Shown: positions 23,761 through 35,801 of the stretch, piece after piece
Position numbering within the stretch: the first letter of the stretch is position 1
Layout: every line of letters begins with the position of its first letter
Made by a program: the position numbers and the translations under genes
DNA from: Poa pratensis
Lineage: Eukaryota; Streptophyta; Magnoliopsida; Poales; Poaceae
Direction: 5' to 3'
Assembly (NCBI GenBank): GCA_947311845.1
Contig: CAMZMU010000063.1
Location: 118,531,612-118,595,611 of the forward strand
Length of the DNA: 64,000 bases
The notes under the pieces: model-generated
What the model was told of the DNA's origin: nothing
The model's database searches: none
Seen by the model: the letters and a program-made list of their open reading frames with translations, nothing else

Positions 23761-23838
23761 TCCGGAAGGGTTACAAATTTATAAATATGCATGATTGTCC
23801 GTCTTTGCATATTTATAACCGTAACTCTTTCGGATTGT
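23761..23838. repeat. Short inverted repeat upstream of the large hairpin
   Basis: CCGGAAGGGTTACAAATTTA...AAATATGCA on the left pairs imperfectly with TGCATATTTATAACCGTAAC...CTTTCGG on the right, giving a hairpin of about 28-bp arms and a short loop. It ends about 15 bp before the larger hairpin at 23855. Confidence 0.6.
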
Positions 23839-23854
23839 CCACGTTTTTGGACAG

Positions 23855-24066
23855 CCCGAGGATGTGTAGATTGGGTAACGTTCTCCATGCTCCGCCTTGA
23901 TCCGAGACAAAATTTCGGCAGCACCTCCCCGTTGTTCTCCTTATACACATTTTCTCGGCTTTTTGCCGAGACGTGTATCGGGAGAACAACGGGGAGGTGC
24001 TGCCGAAATTTTGTCTCGGATCGGGGTGGAGCATGGAGAACGTTACCCAATCTACACATCCTCGGG
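23855..24066. repeat. Near-perfect long hairpin, about 100-bp arms, ahead of the transposase
   Basis: The left arm runs from CCCGAGGATGTGTAGATTGG at 23855 to TTTTCTCGG, and the right arm from GCCGAGACGTGTATCGGG to CCAATCTACACATCCTCGGG ending at 24066. Long internal blocks such as GTAACGTTCTCCATGCTCC and AAAATTTCGGCAGCACCTCC are exactly complementary. The loop is only about seven bases. A transcript would form a long double-stranded stem. It lies 101 bp before the first transposase ATG at 24167, so it is in the promoter or leader of that gene. Confidence 0.92.
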
Positions 24067-24166
24067 TGGGATTAGGACCTTACCTAGTAGACATATAGGT
24101 GGATGCATGCCGTAAAAATTGAATAAAAATCGGTGTAATTAATTTAATGCGATTTATTTTTATGAA

Positions 24167-27100
24167 ATGCTATGTCGAATGTGTGGGCAGAGGATGGCTG
24201 ATGGTGAGTGGATGTACAGTGGTCGTATCAGTGGGAATGAAAGAACAGCTGAGTGGGAATGGAAAACTGATCTTTACGTGAGGGAAGCAACCCGTGGTTC
24301 TAAGGCAGTTCGTCCATTTTGCCCTTGTGCTCGGTGCAAGTTGAATCAGCGCCAGGGTAAGGTTGGCATGACTAAACACCTTTGGCTGAATGGGTATATG
24401 CCTGACTTTACCATGCGGATCAACTTTGCTGAGCGCGACCGTGCTAGAGAGGAGGTGATGCGACAGCGCATCAATGGCAATGAGGACGATGGCATTGGAA
24501 ACATGATTGATGATGTTGAGTATGCAGCGATGGCACGTTCGCCACCTCAAGAGGAAGATCCGGAGGAACCGGATGAACCGGAGGAACCGGAGCCAACCGC
24601 GAAGGCTTTCCTTGAAACGAGGGCCTCGGCAAAGAAACCTCTTTACCCAGGTGCAGAAATCTCCCAGCTGGATGCCATCTCGCAACTACTAGCCGATAAG
24701 GCCAAACACGGCTCGACCCGATCATGCTTTGAAGATAATTTGAAAACATGGGGTAACATCTCCCTAAAGGACACTGTCTGCCTCGAAACATGTACGAGTC
24801 GAAGAAAATCATGAAAGCGCTCTGCATGGATTATGAGAAGATACATTGTTGTCCTAAGGGTTGCCTTTTGTTTCGGAAAGAGTTTGCGGAACACACTCAC
24901 TGTAGCAAGTGCGGGGCCTCTAGGTATGTTGAGGTGAAGGGTCCGATGGTCAGATGGTGCAGTCGAAAGTCGCCGTAAAGATTCTTCGGTATCTCCCATT
25001 CATAAAAAGAATCCAGCGCCTTTACATGAGTGAGGAGTCTGCCAAACAGATGACATGGCACAAGAAGGGGAAGAGATACCCTGATGCTGATAAAAAAAAG
25101 AAGATGAAACATCCAGCTGATGGTGAATCATGGAAGCATTTTGACAGCGTACACACTGAGTTAGCAGCAGATGCTCGACATGTCAGAATTGCGATAGCAA
25201 CCGATGGATTCAATCCATTCGGTATGTCGGCTAGATCGTACAGCTGCTGGCCCGTGTTTGTCATTCCGCTCAATCTCCCTCCCGGAGTCCTAATGCAACG
25301 CAAGAACATATTCCTGTCGCTGATCATTCCTGGGCCTGAATACCCGGGGAAGAATTTGAGTGTGTACATGCAGCCGCTTATCGATGATTTGCACCATTCT
25401 TGGGTACACGGGACGTGGACATACGACGCATTGTCGAAGAAAAACTTCCTAATGAAAGTTTGGTTCCACTATTCCATGCATGACCTACCCGGGTACGCCC
25501 TATTCTGCGGACATTGTACAGCTGGGAAGATGCCATGCCCAGTGTGCAGGCATGCTCTTAAGTTCATTTGGCTGAAGAAGGGTGGCAAGTATTCCGCCTT
25601 TGACAAGCATCGACAGTTCCTCAAAGAAGGGCATCGATACAGACAGGACAAAAGGCACTTCACGAAAGGCGAAGTTGTTACTGAAGTAAACAAGATACCA
25701 ACGTTCGACGGTGCAACTGTTGTTGACGAGCTACGTGCTCTAAAGGCTAAGGCCAAAGGCAACGGTTTTGTGGGATATGGTGAGACGCACAACTGGACTC
25801 ACGTTGCAGGTTTAACGCAGCTCCCTTATTATAAGGACCTCAAACTTCCCCATAACATCGATGTGATGCACACCGAAAAGAATGTTGCAGAGTCCCTCTT
25901 TCACACAGTCATGAACATTCCTGAGAAGACAAAGGATAATGTCAAGGCTAGAGTCGATCAAGAGAGGCTCTGTGATAGAAAAAATCTAAACATGCGGCCT
26001 CCCCAAGCCAATCGAAGAAATTGGGTCAAGCCAGATGCTGACTTCTGCCTTCTAGCTCCCCAAAAGAAGGAGGTATTCAGTTGGCTCAAACACATCGTGA
26101 GGTTCCCGGATGGTTATTGTTCGAATATCAGTAACGGAGTCAATTTATCAACAGGGAAAGTCAACGGTCTTAAGAGTCATGATTATCACATATGGATTGA
26201 GCGGCTAATGCCGGTGATGGTTCGAGGCTATCTCCCCGACCGTGTCTGGCGACCGCTTGCAGAGTTGAGCCATTTCTTCCGCACGCTCTGTGCTAAAGAA
26301 ATATGTGAGGACATGATGAAAAGACTGAGTGAGAAAGTGCCGGAGTTGATATGCAAGTTAGAGATTATCTTTCCGCCAGGCTTCTTTACTCCGATGGTAC
26401 ATCTCATTTTGCATCTAGCTTACGAGGCAGTCATGGGGGGACCGGTCCAGTTCCGTTGGCAGTTCTGTATTGAGAGAGAATTTAAGCATATTCGAACGAA
26501 ATGTGGAAACAAAAATCAGATTGAAGCATGCATAGCCGAGGCATATATCATCGAGGAGGTGTCAGATGTCAGGACAACGTATTATCCTGACGATGTTCCT
26601 ACTCTTCATAATAAGCTCTCTCGGTACAATGCCGACGAGCCCAACTATAAACCCAAGCTCCTCCTCTTCCAAGGGCAAGGTGGCAAGTCCGGTGGTCAAA
26701 CCAGTTATACCGTGACTCAGCAAGAGTGGGAGGACATCATGCTCTATGTGTTGATAAACATTCCGCAAGTAGAGGAGCCGTTCATGAGGTAAAATGGTGA
26801 ACATATTACTTTGCAACTAGTAACTCGGTTTAGGCCTAATACGTTGTTTTCTTTCTTTTAGACAATTTCTGGAAGAAGAGTGGTCGGGAATTGAGGGACC
26901 TAATCCCACGGAGTATGATACTCTACTAAGAAAGGGTGCCCCCGGAAGGAAAAATTTCGTGGCTTGGTTCATGGAAAAAGTAAGTTCTAACTTGTCCCTC
27001 TTACCTAGTTCAACATTTGTAGTTTCTATTAAACAAAACTAATGCACCCAACAATTTCGATTGAACTTGTAGGGAAATGATCCCAACACATCTATGATGG

Positions 27101-27834
27101 ATGAATTGAGATGGGTTTCCCAGGGTTTCGACCGTAAGGTGGCGAGGTATGAAAAGTATGATGTGAATGGGTATCGCTTCCATACGGAGAAGCACCAGAA
27201 CACTCGGCCAAATGCAAAAACAGTAAATACTGGAGTGTATACCGGAGGTCAAGACGAGGTTGAGTACTACGGAAGGTTACAAAACGTATACGAGTTGAAA
27301 TTCGATAAAGGGCCCCATCATCTCACTCTTGTTGTGTTCAAATGCCATTGGTTCGACCCAAACAGTGGACTACATACTATCCCTTCCATTGGTTTAGTGG
27401 AAGTTAGGCCTTCAACCACCTATCACGGGGCCGATGTCTTCGTTGTGGCACACCAGGCGACGCAAGTTTATTATCTGCCCTACCCATGCCAGAAAGAGGA
27501 ACTACAGGGCTGGGAGGTTGTGTTCAAGGTATCGCCACATGGTAAGCTACCCATGCCAAACGATGACGATTACAACAACATAAACCCCATCACATACGAG
27601 GGAGATTTCTACCAAGAGGAAGAGGACGGCGGGGACTTTGATGTACTTATGGTTGGTCTTGAGGACCTCGAGGACGATGCACAAATTCGTGGTGAGCCAG
27701 TTGTGAATATAAAGGACATAGATATGCTCTCCAAGTTACATCTCGACGAAAGTGACAGTGATGATGATGAGCCTCAACCGTACGAGGGCATGCCTTACTA
27801 CTCACGGGATACTGATAGCGATAGTGATGATTAG
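24167..27834 (+). pseudogene. CACTA transposase (tnp2 / Transposase_21 type), frameshifted
   Basis: The reading begins at 24167 with a transposase-associated domain (GEWMYSGRISG, then FCPCARCKLNQRQGK and TKHLWLNGY), followed by an acidic spacer. It changes frame near 24770 (CLPRNMYESKKIM...IHCCPKGCLLF) and again near 24945 into a 612-codon frame to 26788. That frame holds the tnp2 core (VRIAIATDGFNPFG, YSCWPVFVIPLNLPPGVLMQ, ALFCGHCTAGKMPCPVC, LPHNIDVMHTEKNVAESL) and a DUF4218 block (RVWRPLAELSHFFRTLCAKE). Two GT-AG introns (26789-26861 and 26980-27072) lead to a DUF4216 block (YYGRLQNVYELKF...VVFKCHWFDP) and an acidic tail ending at 27834. Two frameshifts early in the frame mean no full protein can be made from this copy. 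Transposases of this group cut at CACTA ends. Confidence 0.9.
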
Positions 27835-28037
27835 ACCCAATTACAAGAGTGATGATTCGCGGTGAGGGTCTTTATGTCTTTATGTCTTCTTATCAATTGC
27901 CACCATGCTTACTAATAGCCACCATGCTTATTTATTGCCACCATGCTTATTAGTTGCTACTATGCTCATTCTTTTACATCAAGATTTAATTTTTCCTTAC
28001 TAATTGTTTTCTCGTTCTCAATGCAGGTGATTGAACC

Positions 28038-29072
28038 ATGAGCAAGAATTCCACAAGAAACGTGCTTAGCAGGCTGTCCCGCACTAGAAAACCTCCTAGT
28101 CGCTTAGGTGATAGTGACGAGGAGGGAGGAGGGGATGGGGGACGAGGACGACACGGGCAGCCACAGTTCAGGACGTTGCACCTCCACGGCCAGGGCGAGG
28201 ATGAGGACGAGCCACGAGGACTAGACGGGTTGAGGATGTTGCACTGTACAGACGAGTAGCCGACGGCGGCCTTCGGCGTCCTCCTTTAGTAGTGAGGTAC
28301 TAATTGCTATCATGCCTACTAACTGTATCATGCCTACTAATTGCTACTATGTTTATGTTTAGATACCCTCCGCTAGTGCCACCAGAGCTTCCGAGGAGGA
28401 GGAGGCGGGAGACGAGGACGAGGAGCAGCAGGACGACGAGTTGCAGCGGGACCCGGAGGAGGTACGCTCTTTTCTCCTATTCCCCCACTTTCTTTCATTC
28501 ACTCTAATTTGCATTGTAATTTTAATTTGCAGCACGACGAGGAGGAGGTGGGAGACGAGGACGAGGACGAGGAGGAGGTACCCTCTTCTGAGCAGCAGGG
28601 GTCAGAGAGGCCGAGGAGGTTGTGGGTTCGAGGAGGAAACAAACTCCCAGATCCACCAAAACTGAAGCGGAGAAAATCCGCCTTGTGCCGACCAAGAAAG
28701 AGTAAGTGGCTATCTCTCGATCATATCCAGTGGTTGTGGGCTATTTCATTTTGATAGTACTATTTTGCGTGACTAATATTTTGATTCATGTGCAGCAATT
28801 TTGCGTTTGTTGATCCGTCGCAGTGCCGTCGTCTTCCAGGTGGCATCCTTATGGGTCTTCTGAAGAAGTACTGGCCAAGGCTCTACGGTGAGGGTGAGAA
28901 GAAGTTAGCCCGCAAATGGGAGGACTATGAGGTGGCTAAGGCGGCTGGCTTTATGTCCGATGAGACCGGTGCGATGTTTCCACCCACCGCTGCACAAGTT
29001 GTGCACAACCAGTTTTGGGTAACACTTATTCTGTCGAGTTTTCTTCATGGTTCGTCACCCCACCGTGCTAAC
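28038..29072 (+). pseudogene. Second CACTA gene (TNPA-like, plant En/Spm transposase family), cut off
   Basis: Downstream of the transposase, a gene begins MSKNSTRNVLSRLSRTRKPP at 28038. It continues through acidic, Asp/Glu-rich exons with apparent introns (for example GAGGAG|GTACGC at about 28460), an exon with SERPRRLWVRGGNKLPDPPK, and an exon with LPGGILMGLLKKYWPRLYGE, ARKWEDYEVAK and PPTAAQVVHNQFW. This order matches the second protein of grass CACTA elements, which binds subterminal repeats. The LTR retrotransposon starts at 29073, right after the last recognisable exon, and the sequence beyond it (36140) is already subterminal repeat. The C-terminal half has therefore been lost. Confidence 0.75.
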
Positions 29073-30606
29073 TGATACGTCTCAAACGTATCTATAATTT
29101 TTGATGTTCCATGCTGATATTATATCAATTGCTACATGTTTTGGTTACACTTTATATCATTTTTATGCATTTTCTGGGACTAACCTATTAACAAGATGCC
29201 ACAGTGCCAGTTCCCTGTTTTCTGTTATTTTTGGTTTCAGAAAATCTATTAAGGAAATATTCTCGGAATTGGACGAAAGAAAAGACATCGTCAATAATAT
29301 CACGAGGAGATCACGGAGTCCAAAGGGGAGTCGGAGCAGACCCACCAGGGGGCCACGCCACACTAGGGCGCGGCCCAGGGTGGGCCCGCAACCCCCTATG
29401 GCGTGGTGGCCCCCCTCGGCCATCGACGCCGCCTCTTCGCCTATATATTCTCCGCGACGCGAAAACCCTATTACGGTCGATCATATTCCACGAAAAGTTC
29501 CGTCGCGGCCGTCATCGTCAATCTCAGATCGGAGGAGTTCTGAAGCTCTTCCCGGCACCCTGCCGGAGGGGAGATCATCACCGGAGGGCTCTACATCACC
29601 ATGCCTGCCTCCGGAGTGATGCGTGAGTAGTCCACCCCTGGACTACGGGTCCATAACAGTAGCTAGATGGTTGTCTCTCTACCTTGTGCCTCCATGTTTA
29701 GATCTTGTGAGCTGCCTAACATGATCAAGATCATCTTATTGTAATGCTAGATGTTGTGTTTGCTGGGATCCGATGAATATTGATACCATGTTTATTCAAG
29801 TTGTTTATCTATGTGCTCTTGATCTTGCATGCTCTCCGTTGCTAGTAGATGCTTTGGCCAAGTAGATGCTTGTGACTCCAAGAGGGGGTATTTATGCTCG
29901 ATAGTGGGTTCAGTCTCTAGATATCTGGATCAGTGACAGAAAGGTCTAAGATGGTAGATGTGCTGTTGCTACTAGGGATAAAACATTGGTGCAGTGTCCA
30001 AGGGCACTTGTATTGATTACATTACACACTTTACTTCATGCAATAATCTGTTGTTAGCAACTTAATACTGAATAGGGTGCGGATGCTGCCTTGAAGGTGG
30101 ATTATTTAGGCATAGATGCGGTTGGAATAACGGTCTATGTACTTTGTTGTAATGCCCAACTAGATTTCATAGTAGACATCTTGGCATGTATTGCATTGTT
30201 ATGCCCTCTCTATTTGTCAATTGCCCAGCTGTAATTTGTTTACCCAACATGCTAGTTATCTGTTCTGAGAGAGACACCACTAGTGAACTGTGGACCCTGG
30301 TCCAATTTCCTCATACTGTTTACACAACCTGCTGCAATCATCTGTTTCCTGTTACTTGCTGTGTTTCCTGCTGTTTTCCACACCATACGTTTAACTCTTT
30401 GTTTCTGCAAGACCGGAGAGATTGACAACCTCTCTGTTTCGTGTTGGGCAAAGTTCTGGTTTGTGTCTGTGCAGATTCCACGTTGGTGCAAGCTCCCTAG
30501 CGCCAGGGGGAGTCAACATCAACAACCTTCCGATAGATCGTCAAGTCCTACTGGATTGATAACCTTGGGTAGATTTCTCAAGGGAAAACTTCTGCTGTCT
30601 ACATCA
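29073..30606 (+). repeat. LTR, first copy
   Basis: Starts TGATACGTCTCAAACG. The end is ambiguous: ATCA at 30606 gives the best TGAT...ATCA inverted ends, while another ATCA at 30644 lies closer to the primer-binding site. By eye I count fewer than ten differences from the second LTR (34271 onward), so insertion was recent. The embedded 172- and 140-codon frames are incidental. Confidence 0.8.
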
Positions 30607-30654
30607 TAACCTTCCTCTTGGGGTTCACCAACACGTAGCCATCAAGCTGTTTTC

Positions 30655-30673
30655 TGGCGCCGTTGCCGGGGAC
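30655..30673 (+). other. Primer-binding site, tRNA-Asp type
   Basis: TGGCGCCGTTGCCGGGGA matches the reverse complement of the 3' end (with CCA) of plant cytosolic tRNA-Asp. It primes minus-strand DNA synthesis. The same site recurs at about 35850 behind the second LTR. Confidence 0.8.
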
Positions 30674-30720
30674 TTGGAGGCTATTGGAAAGGGGAGTCTC
30701 TCAGTTCCAATCTCTTTACT

Positions 30721-31692
30721 TTGTTTTTGTCTTGTTTTAGTTTTGTTTTGCTTGCTGTTAAAAATCAAAAACCCAAAAAAATTAAATTCCTGCATCTAGT
30801 TTACTATTTCGGTTGTTACTTGCTTGTTGCCATGTCTAGTTCCGCTCCTAATATCATGTCTCCTGAGGAAGAGGTTTTCACTTTTAAGCAAGGAAGTGGG
30901 GAGAGTTTTGGTGATGCTTGGTCTAGAATTTCTGAATCCTATGTTAAAACTGAACCTAAAATGGCTTTGAGTCTGTTTCTTAGTAGTTTCTATTTTGGGT
31001 TGCTTCTTTGTTATAGATATGCTCTAGATGCTGTAGTTGGGGGAGATTTCCTTCGTTATGATGGGGATCAAGCTTTCAATGCCATAAAAAAATTAATTGC
31101 AGCATCTGCCTCTTCAAATAAAAAAATAGAATCTGCTTTTGAGAACATTCATTCAAGACTAGAATCACTTGAGTCAGAGTTGGCTAGTTTTAAAGAAACT
31201 TTTAAACTTTTTGAAAGTGTCCCTATGCCATTCGAACCTTCTGGATGGGTTCCTTCACTAAAAATTTCAATTGATGGGACAATTTTCTATGCTCATTGTG
31301 ATATTAAATCTGAATTTTGCTTGATGCCTAAGAGGATTTATGACTCCCTGAATTTATATGAACTCTCAAAAAGTGAAACTTTTGTAACTCTAGCTGATAA
31401 TTCAATCAAGTTATCTTTTGGGACTACTCAAGGAGTTGTTACTAAAATAAAGGGAGTATTTACACCTACTGATTATCATGTCATTGAATGTGTAGGAAAT
31501 GGGAGCATCACACTTGGAAGAGGATTATTGAGGCAATTGGGAGCTGTCATTGACATGGGTGAAGCTACTCTGAAATTTAAACCTCCATATTGTTTGCATC
31601 ATTTTCCTAATGCCCCTAAAGCCAAGGCTAAGAAAAAGAATAAGAGGTCTAAAGGTAACACTATTGGTACCTCTGGTCTTAACAATACTTGA
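30721..31692 (+). CDS. Gag / retropepsin-like protein of the non-autonomous retroelement
   Basis: The frame is open from 30721, but the likely start is the later Met at 30832 (MSSSAPNIMSPEEEVF), giving about 286 residues. The N-terminal part has a short gag-like helical segment (GDAWSRISESY) and a coiled region (SRLESLESELASFKETFKLF). The C-terminal part resembles a retropepsin fold (FYAHCDIKSEFCLMPKRIYD, then LGRGLLRQLGAVIDMGEATL). The usual active-site D-T/S-G is not preserved, reading CDIKSEF. It ends in a Lys-rich tail. No zinc knuckle or polymerase follows. A second, truncated copy of its first codons lies at about 36026-36139. Function beyond gag-like is uncertain. Confidence 0.6.
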   Translation: MFLSCFSFVLLAVKNQKPKKIKFLHLVYYFGCYLLVAMSSSAPNIMSPEEEVFTFKQGSGESFGDAWSRISESYVKTEPKMALSLFLSSFYFGLLLCYRYALDAVVGGDFLRYDGDQAFNAIKKLIAASASSNKKIESAFENIHSRLESLESELASFKETFKLFESVPMPFEPSGWVPSLKISIDGTIFYAHCDIKSEFCLMPKRIYDSLNLYELSKSETFVTLADNSIKLSFGTTQGVVTKIKGVFTPTDYHVIECVGNGSITLGRGLLRQLGAVIDMGEATLKFKPPYCLHHFPNAPKAKAKKKNKRSKGNTIGTSGLNNT

Positions 31693-34270
31693 TGCATCTC
31701 TTCATGCCTAGCTCAAAGGCATTAAAGAAAAGCACTTCTGGGAGATAACCCATGTTTTTATTTGCTGTTTTATTTTTGTTTTCTTGAGTCAAGGATGCTT
31801 GTTTACCTCTGTAGCAACTCCTTTGTATCTTTTATTTGCTGTTTTGTTGTGCCAAGGAGAGTTACTAATGCAAAGTTGGTTTTTATTTTCGGGACTGCAT
31901 TGGGACAGATTGCTGTTCGTCACCGTTTAATTCAGTAGAAAATCAGAAAAAATCGAAAAATGCTGAAACTTTTTGTGCATGTTCCTGATGATGTTACGCA
32001 ACTTTCATTATTTCAAAAGTTTTCATCTGAGCATCGTAAGTGCCTCGAAAAAATTCGTCATTACAGACTGTTCTGGTTTGACAGATTCTGTCTTTTATTT
32101 TGCATTCTCTCTTTTACAAGTTTTTAAGTGGTTTCTTTTCGTGTAAAAGTGCCCACTTGAGCCTAGTAACAGTGGCTAATGTTTAAAATAGTTGGCTTGT
32201 GAGTTTTGTCTTTGCTAGAACTTTGAAGTATTATCTTTTAGTGCACTAACCTGCTAATGAGAAAAGCTGTTAAGTTTTGGTGTGAAGGAAGTTTTCAAGT
32301 GTTGATAGAGGAGAATGATATTACATGATCAAGAAGAGTGAAGAGCTTAAGCTTGGGGAGGCTTACCTCCCCAGCATATTTCAAGAAGACTCAAGCATCT
32401 AAGCTTGGGGATGCCCAAGGCATCCCCTTCTTCATCTACAAATTATCAGGTCATCTCTAATGGTGCTATATTTTTATTGCTTCATGCTAGTGTACTCTTC
32501 CTTGGAGCGTCAGTGTGTTTTTGTTTTCAGTTTGTTTTGTTTTGTTTGCTGTGCTATACTTGTTGGATCCTAGTATTCATGTTTGGGAGAGAGACACGCT
32601 CCACTTTTTCATTAGAATACTCTTGTGCTTCACTTATACTTGTTGAGTATTCCTGTCTAGTTGCTGTTATTGCTGTTAGCTCTCAGTTTTTCATATCTCT
32701 TGTTAGAGCTTTCAGTTTCTTTTGAAGAAAGTACTCTCTTGCTTCACTTATATCTGTTTGGAGAGTTGTCAAATAAGTTGATTGGTGTTTGGTTGGACCA
32801 GAAAAATGCTATGCATGTGGTAGTGGTATAAAATGCTTACATGAATCTTTTTAGATCGTTGTCTTGAGTAATTTGATGCTTGCCAATTGTTTTGAGCTGT
32901 CAAGTAATTAATGTTTAAGCTTGTGCATCATGTAAGTAATGGCTATTAATGAAGAACTACTATAAGGATTTTCTGCTATAATAATCTGTTGCATAATTGG
33001 AAGTCCATAGTAGTCTAGATAATTTTTGGATGAAGGCTATGTGTTAACAAGGAAGACAGTGGGAGTCTATGGTTCGTCAAACCTTGTGTTTTATGTACAC
33101 TCTTGCTATTCCAGTTGATAATGATGTTTGCTTATAATAACCTTGCTAGCCTAAACTCTGTACTAAGAGGGAATGCTTCTTGTACATCCAAAACCTTGAG
33201 CCAAATCCATGCCACCTGTGTCCACCATACCTACCTATTATGTGGTGTTTTCACCATTCCAAGTAAATTTCTTCATGTGCTATCTACTAACTACTCAAAA
33301 CTGTTACATTTCCTTTTTGTGTCACTACTTGAAAAGCTCATAAGGACGTAGTAGTGAGATTTGTCATCTTCCATGCTAATTAATTTACAAGGATTGGCAG
33401 CTTCATCTGCTTCTCCACCTTTTATTTTGCATTAAAGAGCTGGTTAGTCCACCCTATAAATAAATAAATAGACACTCCTCCATGGTGAATGTTGGTGGGC
33501 ACCCGAGGATTCGGTTAGCCATGGTTTGTGGAAAGTAAATGGTTGGGAGGAGTGTCACCAATAAGTGCTTGTTACAAGTGCAGTCCTAAAAACTCTCGGA
33601 ACCGCTCTAAAAGTTAGTTAGCCATGGAAGATGACAAGTACCTGCTATTTGATTTGTTGACACCTGTATACACCATTACCTTACAAAACAATATTTTATG
33701 CTCTCTATATGCCTTCGGGAACTACAGCTCTAGCACATGATGTTAATCCCTGCTTCCCTCTGCGAAGGGCCATTCTTTTACTTTTATGTTGAGTCAGTTT
33801 TCCCACTTCTTTCTGTCTACTTAAGCAAACATCATTGTCAACTCCAGTATAACAGTTTTTACATAACTTTGTGTTTGGTTGATCATATTCTTTGCATTGA
33901 CATTATCTATATGATATACATGTTGAAAGTTGAAGCAAAAGCTGAAGCTATTATCTTCCTTTGTGTTGATACAAACACTTTCATGTTGAGAATTATTGCT
34001 GCTGTGAACTAACTATTATGTTAGACTATTATATCTCTAAATGTTTTATAGTGTTATTCATGAAAGTTTGCACTTGTGTGATCACTTATGTTTACTCTTT
34101 ATTTACTTGCTTGCAAACTATAGACCATTGGCTTGGATCACTTCATTCAGATCATGTGCATTACATTGTTATTTGATCAAAGATTGTGTTGGTAGCATGT
34201 CACTTCAAAAATTATCTGTTTTTATCGTTTACCTACTCGAGGACGAGCAGGAACTAAGCTTGGGGATGCT
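31693..34270 (+). other. Non-coding internal region of the retroelement with repeated PPT-like motifs
   Basis: No supportable coding frame. TAAGCTTGGGG occurs at about 32348 and 32401 and again at 34254 directly before the second LTR. Around 33170-33560 it resembles 960-1440 of the first retroelement (CACTCCTCCATGG, then CACCCGAGGATTCGGTTAGC and GGAGTGTCACC). Confidence 0.7.
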
Positions 34271-35801
34271 TGATACGTCTCAAACGTATCTATAATTTTT
34301 GATGTTCCATGCTGTTATTATATCAATTGCTACATGTTTTGGTTACACTTTATATCATTTTTATGCATTTTCTGGGACTAACCTATTAACAAGATGCCAC
34401 AGTGCCAGTTCCCTGTTTTCTGCTGTTTTTGGTTTCAGAAAATCTATTAAGGAAATATTCTCGGAATTGGACGAAACAAAAGACATCGTCAATAATATCA
34501 CGAGGAGATCACGGAGTCCAAAGGGGAGTCGGAGCAGACCCACCAGGGGGCCACGCCACACTAGGGCGCGGCCCAGGGTGGGCCCGCGCCCCCTATGGCG
34601 TGGTGGCCCCCCTCGGCCACCGACGCCGCCTCTTCGCCTATATATTCTCCGCGACGCGAAAACCCTATTACGGTCGATCATATTCCACGAAAAGTTCCGT
34701 CGCGGCCGTCATCGTCAATCTCAGATCGGAGGAGTTCTGAAGCTCTTCCCGGCACCCTGCCGGAGGGGAGATCATCACCGGAGGGCTCTACATCACCATG
34801 CCTGCCTCCGGAGTGATGCGTGAGTAGTCCACCCCTGGACTACGGGTCCATAGCAGTAGCTAGATGGTTGTCTCTCTACCTTGTGCCTCCATGTTTAGAT
34901 CTTGTGAGCTGCCTAACATGATCAAGATCATCTTATTGTAATGCTAGATGTTGTGTTTGCTGGGATCCGATGAATATTGATACCATGTTTATTCAAGTTG
35001 TTTATCTATGTGCTCTTGATCTTGCATGCTCTCCGTTGCTAGTAGATGCTTTGGCCAAGTAGATGCTTGTGACTCCAAGAGGGGGTATTTATGCTCGATA
35101 GTGGGTTCAGTCTCTAGATATCTGGATCAGTGACAGAAAGGTCTAAGATGGTAGATGTGCTGTTGCTACTAGGGATAAAACATTGGTGCAGTGTCCAAGG
35201 GCACTTGTATTGATTACATTACACACTTTACTTCATGCAATAATCTGTTGTTAGCAACTTAATACTGAATAGGATGCGGATGCTGCCTTGAAGGTGGATT
35301 ATTTAGGCATAGATGCGGTTGGAATAACGGTCTATGTACTTTGTTGTAATGCCCAACTAGATTTCATAGTAGACATCTTGGCATGTATTGCATTGTTATG
35401 CCCTCTCTATTTGTCAATTGCCCAGCTGTAATTTGTTTACCCAACATGCTAGTTATCTGTTCTGAGAGAGACACCACTAGTGAACTGTGGACCCTGGTCC
35501 AATTTCCTCATACTGTTTACACAACCTGCTGCAATCATCTGTTTCCTGTTACTTGCTGTTTCCTGCTGTTTTCCACACCATACGTTTAACTCTTTGTTTC
35601 TGCAAGACCGGAGAGATTGACAACCTCTCTGTTTCGTGTTGGGCAAAGTTCTGGTTTGTGTCTGTGCAGATTCCACGTTGGTGCAAGCTCCCTAGCGCCA
35701 GGGGGAGTCAACATCAACAACCTTCCGATAGATCGTCAAGTCCTACTGGATTGATAACCTTGGGTAGATTTCTCAAGGGAAAACTTCTGCTGTCTACATC
35801 A
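34271..35801 (+). repeat. LTR, second copy
   Basis: Starts TGATACGTCTCAAACG right after AAGCTTGGGGATGCT. It is nearly identical to the first LTR, with a two-base deletion near 35557 and a handful of substitutions. It is followed not by flanking DNA but by another primer-binding site and partial internal region. Confidence 0.82.

Noticed and set aside
24170..24685. 171-codon minus-strand ORF opposite the transposase
   Set aside because: It is the complement of the transposase N-terminal coding region, with no features of its own.
29101..29626. 172- and 140-codon ORFs (repeated at 34299-34823)
   Set aside because: They lie within both LTR copies in shifted frames. LTRs of this type are non-coding.
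30721..30831. Upstream extension of the gag-like ORF as a signal peptide
   Set aside because: It is hydrophobic only because of the T-rich leader. The Met at 30832 follows the primer-binding site at a normal distance and begins the protein-like sequence.
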